This document shows positions 5,627-11,094 of a DNA stretch of 11,094 bases, piece after piece; within the stretch, counting starts at the first letter, position 1; the number at the start of each line of letters is the position of its first letter. The notes beneath the pieces were generated by a model. It had not been told where the DNA came from. It was given only the letters and a program-made list of their open reading frames with translations, and did not search any database. Origin of the DNA: CAIQJJ01 sp964606085 (lineage in GTDB: Bacteria > Chloroflexota > Anaerolineae > Anaerolineales > UBA4823); assembly GCA_964606085.1 (NCBI GenBank), contig CAZSFD010000124.1, forward strand, positions 1-11,094, in the 5' to 3' direction. The position numbers and the translations under genes were made by a program.

Positions 5627-6667
5627 TCACCAGGCGGTCATCTGGCGTAGCACAGGCAAAATGGACAGGGCGATCTGTTCGTGCTGGAAGGCCACCGGGT
5701 GCGAATCGGCGCTTGTCCCAGGAAAATGGCTCACAGGCGCAACGGTTATTTTCCCGTCTCCCACCAGTTTTCGCTCAACACAGATTTTGTCGAGGCAGCG
5801 GCGTAATAAAGCGCGCCTGGCCCAATCATCGCTGCCAGGGGTCTCGCCAAACATGGGCGACTCGGCCAGGATGATGGCGGCGGCGGGATGCGCGGTGCGT
5901 ATCGCTTCGATAAAACGCAAGTAGGCGGCGGTGTACGTCGCCTCGTCGAGCAGGCCCTGGTTAAAATCGTTGGTTGCGAGGCAGATGACAATCGCCTGCG
6001 GGAGGAATAATGTGTGATCCCAGGGAATGGAAGGATCGTCGGGCAGGGCAAGCTGGAAGAATTGCGGGGCGTTGGCAATATCGGTCAGGCCCTGCCAATC
6101 GCGCACGAGGCCGCGCCCACCATAACAGACCAGGTGAACCTCGGCATTGAGCCACTTGCCCAGCAACCAGCCAAAGGAACGGCGGGCATTCGAGGAGCGG
6201 TGAGTGACATCGGGAACCGGTGGAAGACGCTCAAGCCCGGCACCGCCTGTGATCGAATCGCCAATGAAAAGCATGCGGCGGGTTGCTGCGGCAGGCAAAG
6301 GGGTTAGCTCACCGCCTTCGGGCAGCAGCAGCCCGTAAAAAGACGCCACCCCCTGCCAGGATTCATTGCGCCGCACAATTTCAATCCGGTTGGGCAGATC
6401 AGAGGTGACGCCCGTAGGCAGCGCAAGCTCACAACGACCTTCAGCCAGGCGAAAGGTGGTTGGCTCCCAATCGTTGCATTGCAGGTCGAAATAACAGTCA
6501 GCCGAGTTCGCCCCGAACAGCACCGTGGGTGCCGGGCCGCGATAGGCAAATTGGATTGTAATGCCAGGAAAGCCCATCCTGACTTCGTCGGGAGCAAAAT
6601 CGGCAGTGCGCCCAATGATGCGAATGGCATTGTGCCGCGGGGAGATGTGTGTATGCTGGATCGCCAT
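5627..6667 (-). CDS. SGNH/GDSL esterase, carbohydrate esterase family 2-like
   Basis: A 346-residue two-domain hydrolase. The N-terminal part (about 13-128) resembles the beta-sandwich domain of CE2 acetyl esterases. The C-terminal SGNH domain has block I FIGDSITGG with nucleophile S138, block II around YGGRG (182-186), block III ATNDF with N233, and block V ADSHP with D321 and H323. CE2 enzymes remove acetyl groups from xylan and other sugars and are usually secreted. This one shows no signal peptide, so it probably acts in the cytoplasm, perhaps on imported acetylated oligosaccharides; substrate is unknown. The ATG at 6667 has AAGGAA just upstream. It is transcribed towards the iscX-nuo operon and could in principle read into it. 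Confidence 0.85.
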   Translation of the reverse strand: MAIQHTHISPRHNAIRIIGRTADFAPDEVRMGFPGITIQFAYRGPAPTVLFGANSADCYFDLQCNDWEPTTFRLAEGRCELALPTGVTSDLPNRIEIVRRNESWQGVASFYGLLLPEGGELTPLPAAATRRMLFIGDSITGGAGLERLPPVPDVTHRSSNARRSFGWLLGKWLNAEVHLVCYGGRGLVRDWQGLTDIANAPQFFQLALPDDPSIPWDHTLFLPQAIVICLATNDFNQGLLDEATYTAAYLRFIEAIRTAHPAAAIILAESPMFGETPGSDDWARRALLRRCLDKICVERKLVGDGKITVAPVSHFPGTSADSHPVAFQHEQIALSILPVLRQMTAW

Positions 6668-6711
6668 AAAATTTCCTTTTCTGATGAACTGACAGGGCCT
6701 CGATACATCAA

Positions 6712-6720
6712 ATCATACCA
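6712..6720 (-). promoter_or_regulatory. Candidate extended -10 promoter for the SGNH esterase
   Basis: On the minus strand TGGTATGAT fits an extended -10 element (TGnTATnAT), 44 nt before the esterase ATG. No good -35 box is seen at the expected distance. It lies in the divergent gap shared with rocD. Confidence 0.35.
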
Positions 6721-6740
6721 GCAGATGCTCGTTTCGTTCG

Positions 6741-6749
6741 TGATATACT
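6741..6749 (+). promoter_or_regulatory. Candidate extended -10 promoter for rocD
   Basis: TGATATACT fits an extended -10 element, 33 nt before the rocD ATG at 6783. A -35 box is not evident, as is common for extended -10 promoters. Only about 20 bp separate it from the opposing candidate at 6712-6720. Confidence 0.4.
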
Positions 6750-6782
6750 CCAATCATCTCCCAACCCCAATCCTCAATTTTT

Positions 6783-7985
6783 ATGAATACCCAAGACTAT
6801 ATCCATCTCGAAGACGAATATGGCGCGCACAATTATCATCCGCTCGATGCGGTGATCGAACGCGGCCAGGGCGTGTGGGTGTACGACGTGGAGGGCAACC
6901 GCTATCTCGATTGCCTGAGTGCCTACTCCGCCCTCAACCAGGGACACGTCCACCCCCAAATTTTGGCCGCCCTCACCGAGCAGGCCGCCCGCGTTACGCT
7001 CACTTCGCGGGCTTTCCGCAACCAGCAGCTTCCCCTGTTTTACAAGGAACTGGTTGAACTGACCGGCTACGACATGGTGCTGCCGATGAACACCGGCGCA
7101 GAAGCCGTGGAGACCGCCATCAAGATCGCCCGCAAATGGGCTTACCGCACCAAGGGCCTCAAGCGCCACAAAGCCGAGATCATCACCTTCGATGGCAATT
7201 TCCACGGGCGCACGGTGACGATCATTTCCTTCTCGAACGAGGAACTTTACCGCGAAGATTTCGGCCCCTTCACCCCCGGCTTTCCGCGCATCCCCTACGG
7301 CAGCCCGCAGGCGGTAATTGACGCCATCAACGTCAACACCGTGGCCGTGCTGATCGAACCGATCCAGGGCGAGGCGGGCGTGATTGTGCCGCCCGATGGC
7401 TTCTTGCGCCAACTGCGCGACATCTGCACCCGCTATGATATTTTGATGATCGCCGACGAAATCCAGACCGGCCTGGGACGCACCGGCAAGCTGTTCGCCT
7501 GCGACCACGAAGGGGTACGCCCCGACCTGGTGATTTTGGGCAAGGCGCTTTCGGGTGGGTTTTACCCGGTTTCGGCGGTGCTGGGCGATTGCAATACAAT
7601 GGGTTTGCTGCGCCCCGGCGAGCATGGCTCCACGTTCGGCGGCAACCCGCTGGCGGCGGCGGTGGCACGCGCCTCGCTGCGCGTGCTGCACGAGGAGAAC
7701 ATGATCCAGAATGCCGCCGAAATGGGCGAATATTTCATGGAACGCCTGGCAGAAATCCCCAGCCCGCATGTGAAAGAAGTGCGCGGCAAGGGCCTGCTGA
7801 TCGGCGTCGAACTGAAGGTCAGCGCGGGCGGAGCGCGGCGCTTTTGCCAGGCACTGATGGGCCACGGCATCCTCGCCAAAGATACGCACGAACACGTCAT
7901 CCGCTTCGCCCCGCCATTGATCATTGACCGCCAGACAATTGATTGGGCGGTCGAGCGCATTCAAGTTGTCTTGAATATGCCATAA
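6783..7985 (+). CDS. rocD: Ornithine--oxo-acid aminotransferase
   Basis: A 400-residue class III PLP aminotransferase that converts ornithine and 2-oxoglutarate to glutamate-5-semialdehyde and glutamate in arginine/ornithine catabolism or proline synthesis. It follows human ornithine aminotransferase closely: EYGAHNYHPL at 12-21, the LTSRAF segment at 73-78, PMNTGAEAVE at 101-110, IEPIQGEAG at 191-199, IADEIQTGLGRTG at 223-235 with the PLP-ring Asp225, LGKALSGG with Schiff-base Lys254, and GEHGSTFGGNPL at 279-290. These features separate it from acetylornithine and GABA aminotransferases. Length is normal for bacterial RocD. The ATG at 6783 has no clear Shine-Dalgarno upstream. It faces the SGNH esterase divergently and is followed by a 194-bp spacer before ald, so it may be its own transcript. 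Confidence 0.95.
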   Translation: MNTQDYIHLEDEYGAHNYHPLDAVIERGQGVWVYDVEGNRYLDCLSAYSALNQGHVHPQILAALTEQAARVTLTSRAFRNQQLPLFYKELVELTGYDMVLPMNTGAEAVETAIKIARKWAYRTKGLKRHKAEIITFDGNFHGRTVTIISFSNEELYREDFGPFTPGFPRIPYGSPQAVIDAINVNTVAVLIEPIQGEAGVIVPPDGFLRQLRDICTRYDILMIADEIQTGLGRTGKLFACDHEGVRPDLVILGKALSGGFYPVSAVLGDCNTMGLLRPGEHGSTFGGNPLAAAVARASLRVLHEENMIQNAAEMGEYFMERLAEIPSPHVKEVRGKGLLIGVELKVSAGGARRFCQALMGHGILAKDTHEHVIRFAPPLIIDRQTIDWAVERIQVVLNMP

Positions 7986-8179
7986 GGCGGCTTCCAGAAA
8001 AGCTGCGAAAAAGCGCCGCGACTGCTGCACAAGACCACGAAAAAATATTTCTTTGCAACCTTGCGCCTTTGCGTCTTTGCATTACCTGCTCAATATCTAT
8101 CTGACCAGCACCAATATCCACGGGAAATTATCACCATAATCATGGAACACGCATTACGCACCAGATTCAGGAGGTCTCT
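7986..8179. other. 194-bp spacer between rocD and ald
   Basis: No gene is seen here. It contains the octamer array at 8051-8082, a CATAAT hexamer at 8135-8140 that could be a -10 box for ald but lacks a convincing -35, and the strong AGGAGG ribosome site of ald at about 8169-8175. The purine-rich stretch around 7996-8020 may be a degenerate partner arm for the octamers. No T-tailed terminator was found after rocD. Confidence 0.5.
8051..8082. repeat. Octamer tandem array (CTTTGCRY) upstream of ald
   Basis: Four consecutive 8-bp units, CTTTGCAA, CCTTGCGC, CTTTGCGT and CTTTGCAT, fill 8051-8082. Period 8 distinguishes it from the 7-bp elements elsewhere in the window. A clean inverted partner arm is not present; only weak similarity is seen in the purine-rich stretch upstream. 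Confidence 0.6.
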
Positions 8180-9262
8180 ATGAATATCGGCATCCCCAAA
8201 GAACGACGCACCTTCGAGTTTCGCGTCGGCATCACCCCCACGGGCGTGCAGCAGCTTGTCGAAGCCGGGCACACCTGCTATGTGGAACATGAAGCCGGCA
8301 ACGGCGCTGGCTTCAGCGACCAGGAATATCAGCAAGCCGGGGCGCAGATCGTCTTTTCCGCGCACGAGGCCTTCGGACGGGCCGACATGGTGGTCAAGGT
8401 CTCGCGCCCGCTGTACGACGAGTTGGATATGATCCGCCCCGGCAGCATCGTGGTCGGCCTGCTGCACCTGGCCTCCGCCCGGCAAGATAAGGTAGCCATC
8501 TTCCAGGAGAAGCAGTTGACCGCCATCGCCCTCGAACAGATCGAAACCGACAGCGGCGATATGCCCGTGCGCCGCCCGCTGGCCCAAATGGGCGGACGCC
8601 TGGCCGCGCAGATTGGCGCTCGCCTGCTGCAAAACAACTCCGGCGGCAAAGGCGTGCTGCTGGGCGGCATCGCTGGCGTTCCGCCTGCCGAAGTGGTAGT
8701 TCTGGGCGCAGGTGTGGCCGGAACATGCGCCATCCGCGGCTTTGTGGGCATGGGCGCACACGTCACCGTCCTCGATACCGATATGAACGCCCTCGAAGCC
8801 ATCTACGATAAGGAACCCGCCATCGTCACCATGCTCTCGAACCCGCGCAACATCGCCCGCTCGGTGGCTTACGCCGATGTGGTGGTGGGCGCGATCATGG
8901 TTCCCGGTGAACGCCCGCCGATTGTGGTCACGCGTGAAATGGTGCGCTCGATGAAGCCGCGCTCGGTGATCATGGACTTATCCATTGATGAAGGCGGCTG
9001 CGTGGAAACCTCCCGCCCGACCACGCACGAACATTCCTACTACACCGAAGAAGGCGTGCTGCACTACTGCGTGCCCAACATCCCCAGCGTGGTGGCCCGC
9101 ACGGCCACCTACGCCTACACCAACGCCTCGATGCCCTTCATCCTTGAAATGGCCGACGACGGTGTAGATGCAGCGATTGCCCGCCACAGCGCCATCGAGC
9201 GCGCTACCAGCATCCATCACGGCAAGATGAAACACATCGCCCGCCTGACCCCCAAGCTTTAG
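8180..9262 (+). CDS. ald: Alanine dehydrogenase
   Basis: A 360-residue NAD-dependent enzyme of the AlaDH/PNT family that interconverts L-alanine with pyruvate, ammonium and NADH. Family residues are in place: IGIPKE at the N-terminus, substrate-binding Arg15 and Lys73, catalytic His95 (GLLHLAS) and Asp270 (DLSIDEGGC). The NAD fold is marked by VVVLGAGVAGT at 172-182, and Asp199 after the second strand fits NAD over NADP preference. VPNIPSVVARTATYAYTNA, a hallmark AlaDH segment, is near 304-322. Length is a little under the usual 370 residues. The ATG at 8180 is preceded by a strong AGGAGG. The CoA-transferase gene begins 11 nt after its stop, so the two are likely one transcript. Direction in vivo (alanine catabolism or synthesis) cannot be told from sequence. 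Confidence 0.94.
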   Translation: MNIGIPKERRTFEFRVGITPTGVQQLVEAGHTCYVEHEAGNGAGFSDQEYQQAGAQIVFSAHEAFGRADMVVKVSRPLYDELDMIRPGSIVVGLLHLASARQDKVAIFQEKQLTAIALEQIETDSGDMPVRRPLAQMGGRLAAQIGARLLQNNSGGKGVLLGGIAGVPPAEVVVLGAGVAGTCAIRGFVGMGAHVTVLDTDMNALEAIYDKEPAIVTMLSNPRNIARSVAYADVVVGAIMVPGERPPIVVTREMVRSMKPRSVIMDLSIDEGGCVETSRPTTHEHSYYTEEGVLHYCVPNIPSVVARTATYAYTNASMPFILEMADDGVDAAIARHSAIERATSIHHGKMKHIARLTPKL

Positions 9263-9273
9263 AGAACCCCGCC

Positions 9274-10584
9274 ATGGACTTACAGAAACTCTACCAATCG
9301 CGTGTCGTCACCCCCGAAGAAGCCGTACAAAAGATTCACTCCGGCAACCGCGTCTTCCTCACCGGCAACTGCTCGGTGCCGCAAAAACTGCTGGCCGCCC
9401 TGGTGAGCTATGCACCGAATCTGCGCAACGTCGAAATCTGCCAGGCGCTCAGCGTTGGCCCCGCCGACTACGCCAGCCCGGCCATGGAAGGCCACATCCG
9501 CGTCAACACCATGTTCATCAGCGCTAATGTGCGCCAGGCCGTGCAAGAAGGCCGCGCCGATTTCACCCCCGTGCTGCTCTCCGAGTACCCGCTGCTCTTC
9601 AAAGACAAGCACCTGCCGGTGGATGTGGCTCTCGTCCACCTTTCCCGGCCCGATGAACACGGCTTTTGCAGCTTTGGCGTCGAAGTGGGCCTGACCAAAA
9701 GCCCGGCAGAATCGGCTAAGATCGTCATCGCCGAGGTCAACCAGTCTATGCCGCGCACGCTGGGTGACGCCTTCATTCACTTGAGCCGCGTCAATTACAT
9801 TGTTCCGGTAGATTACACGCTGCCCGAAATGAAGATGGGCGGCGACGAAGCCTCTGAAGTGACCGAGCGCATTGCCGGCTTCATCGCCGATCTGATCCCC
9901 GACGGAGCGACGATGCAGATGGGCATTGGTGCGATCCCCGATGCCGTGCTGAAATACCTGTATCACAAACGTGACCTGGGCGTCCACTCGGAACTCTTCT
10001 CCGACGGCGTGATCGATCTCGTCGAAGCGGGTGTCATCACCAACGCCCGGCGCAGCATCCACACTGGCAAAATCACTGCCGGGTTCATCATCGGCTCGTG
10101 CCGCCTGTACGATTGGGTGGACGACAACCCCCTGATCGAACTGCATCGCACCGAATACATCAACGACCCCTTCGTCATCGCCAAAAACGACCGCCAGGTA
10201 GCCATCAACTCAGCCATCGAAGTAGACCTGACCGGCCAGGTATGCGCCGACAGTATCGGTCCCAAGCTCTACTCAGGCGTGGGCGGCCAGCTTGATTTTA
10301 TCTACGGCGCTTCCCGTTCCAAAGGCGGCGTGCCGATTATCGCCCTGCCCAGCACCAACACCGCCCGCGATGGCACGGTGACGAGCAAAATCGTCCCCAT
10401 GCTCAAGCAAGGTGCGGGCGTCGTCACCAGCCGCAACCACGTGCGCTATGTCGTCACCGAATACGGCGTGGCCGAACTGTACGGCAAGACCATCCGCCAA
10501 CGTGCGCGTGCCCTGATCAGCATCGCCCACCCCGATTTCCGGGCGGAGTTGACCAAAACGGCGACGGAACTCCACTATCTTTAG
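9274..10584 (+). CDS. Acetyl-CoA hydrolase/transferase family protein (acetate or 4-hydroxybutyrate CoA-transferase type)
   Basis: A 436-residue family I CoA-transferase of the group containing 4-hydroxybutyrate CoA-transferase (AbfT), butyryl-CoA:acetate CoA-transferase and acetyl-CoA hydrolase. Visible features are the N-terminal SGNRVFLTGNCSVP region, MQMGIGAIPDAV at 214-225, the catalytic glutamate Glu240 in GVHSELFSDG, and the oxyanion/G-loop SGVGGQLDFI at 334-343. The C-terminal end with VTEYGVAELYGKTIRQRA is standard. The enzyme moves CoA between acetate and another short-chain acid; which acid cannot be told here. The ATG at 9274 lies 11 nt after ald with only a weak GAGA upstream. 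Pairing with alanine dehydrogenase suggests amino-acid fermentation or balancing of acetyl-CoA and acetate (inference). Confidence 0.9.
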   Translation: MDLQKLYQSRVVTPEEAVQKIHSGNRVFLTGNCSVPQKLLAALVSYAPNLRNVEICQALSVGPADYASPAMEGHIRVNTMFISANVRQAVQEGRADFTPVLLSEYPLLFKDKHLPVDVALVHLSRPDEHGFCSFGVEVGLTKSPAESAKIVIAEVNQSMPRTLGDAFIHLSRVNYIVPVDYTLPEMKMGGDEASEVTERIAGFIADLIPDGATMQMGIGAIPDAVLKYLYHKRDLGVHSELFSDGVIDLVEAGVITNARRSIHTGKITAGFIIGSCRLYDWVDDNPLIELHRTEYINDPFVIAKNDRQVAINSAIEVDLTGQVCADSIGPKLYSGVGGQLDFIYGASRSKGGVPIIALPSTNTARDGTVTSKIVPMLKQGAGVVTSRNHVRYVVTEYGVAELYGKTIRQRARALISIAHPDFRAELTKTATELHYL

Positions 10585-10645
10585 AAGGTTGAAGGTTGAA
10601 GGTTGAAAATTAACCTTCAACCTTCTAACTTTCAACCTTCCAACC
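10583..10645. repeat. Heptamer hairpin R4 (unit GTTGAAG) between the CoA-transferase gene and pyk
   Basis: Tandem GTTGAAG units on the left face inverted units on the right. A perfect 15-bp inverted repeat joins 10583-10597 with 10612-10626, and a second pyrimidine block (about 10627-10645) can pair with the same left arm in another register. GTTGAAG fits the GTYRAAR consensus of R1 and R2. The array overlaps the upstream stop codon (10582-10584) and ends 8 nt before the pyk ATG. Purine arm first in the mRNA; no T-tract. Confidence 0.88.
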
Positions 10646-10653
10646 TCCCCCCT

Positions 10654-11094
10654 ATGAGAAAAGCCAAAATCGTCGCTACCATCGGCCCGGCGTGTTGGGA
10701 TGAACCTATGCTGCGGGCCTTGCTCCAGGCAGGGGTCAATGTGGCCCGCCTGAACTTCTCACATGGCACGCACGAAGGCCACGCCCAGGTGATCGCCCGC
10801 CTGCGCAAGGTGGCCGCCGGGCTGGAACGTTCGATTTGCCTGCTGCAAGATTTACAAGGCCCCAAAATCCGCACCGGCGAACTGGTCAATGGCCCGGTAA
10901 CCCTCGTGGCTGGCGAACCACTCACCTTGACTACCGAGGACGTTCCCGGTGACGCCCGCCTCGTGCCGGTAGATTTTCCCGAACTGACCCGTTCGGCCCG
11001 CGTGGGCAAACCTATCTTGCTCGATGATGGTACGATGGAGCTGCGCGTCACGGCCGTCCACGAAGCGTCCGTCGAGACGTTCGTCGTCCAGGGC
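10654..11094 (+). CDS. pyk: Pyruvate kinase (3' end outside window)
   Basis: The first 147 residues of pyruvate kinase, the glycolytic enzyme making pyruvate and ATP from phosphoenolpyruvate and ADP. The start KAKIVATIGPAC, the VARLNFSHGTHEGH block (30-43) with Arg32, Asn34 and Ser36, and LLQDLQGPKIRTGEL (63-77) with Asp66 and Arg73 belong to the A domain and its active site; the B domain begins near 78 and includes ILLDDGTMEL. The LLQDLQGPKIR form is one of the two common versions of this motif. The ATG at 10654 follows a C-rich stretch without Shine-Dalgarno, right after hairpin R4. It is probably co-transcribed with the CoA-transferase gene, 69 bp upstream. The catalytic remainder and any C-terminal regulatory domain lie beyond the window. 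Confidence 0.95.
   Translation, partial: MRKAKIVATIGPACWDEPMLRALLQAGVNVARLNFSHGTHEGHAQVIARLRKVAAGLERSICLLQDLQGPKIRTGELVNGPVTLVAGEPLTLTTEDVPGDARLVPVDFPELTRSARVGKPILLDDGTMELRVTAVHEASVETFVVQG

Noticed and set aside
6774..8030. Long minus-strand open frame (418 codons) opposite rocD
   Set aside because: It mirrors rocD codon by codon and has no recognisable domain; rocD on the other strand is unmistakable.

Overview
The window looks like a moderately GC-rich bacterial chromosome. Gene content and protein style (separate PSP1/RicT, a Mrp protein without the CxxC pair, a fused NuoCD, a CE2-like esterase, heptamer-filled intergenic spacers) suggest a member of the Chloroflexota, probably an Anaerolineae-like metagenomic lineage. 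This taxonomic guess is inference from familiarity only. No rRNA, tRNA, CRISPR array, transposase or phage gene was seen.

Left half (about 1-5593, minus strand): one compact operon, in transcription order iscX-like, nuoB, nuoCD (fused), nuoI, a 104-aa protein with two CxxC pairs, a Mrp/ApbC-type P-loop ATPase, and psp1/ricT (running off the left edge). It is headed by a consensus sigma-70-type promoter whose -10 box lies 7 nt before the GTG of iscX, so the message is probably leaderless. iscX/nuoB and nuoB/nuoCD each overlap by ATGA. Almost every product either carries iron-sulfur clusters (NuoB, NuoI, probably PSP1/RicT) or belongs to a family that builds or delivers them (IscX, Mrp; the mitochondrial Mrp homologue Ind1/NUBPL is a complex I assembly factor). 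The operon therefore reads as a unit for the Fe-S peripheral arm of complex I plus its assembly factors. NuoA, E-H and J-N are absent and must be elsewhere if complex I is complete.

Middle (5627-6667, minus): a cytoplasmic SGNH esterase of the two-domain CE2 type, divergent from the plus-strand block across a 115-bp gap with candidate extended -10 boxes in both directions.

Right half (6783-11094, plus strand): ornithine aminotransferase (rocD), alanine dehydrogenase (ald), a family I CoA-transferase of the acetate/4-hydroxybutyrate type, and the first 147 codons of pyruvate kinase. Together they suggest amino-acid catabolism feeding pyruvate and acyl-CoA pools, with NADH from alanine oxidation; the NADH link to complex I is inference.

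The most unusual structure is a set of intergenic hairpins made of 7-bp tandem units. Three (657-741, 1833-1902, 10583-10645) share the unit GTYRAAR; a fourth (2235-2293) uses GTGATGC. Each fills nearly the whole gap between two co-oriented genes, touches or nearly touches the upstream stop codon, ends 8-13 nt before the next start codon, has its purine-rich arm first in the mRNA, and precedes a gene with no visible Shine-Dalgarno sequence. A fifth spacer (8051-8082) has four octamers instead.
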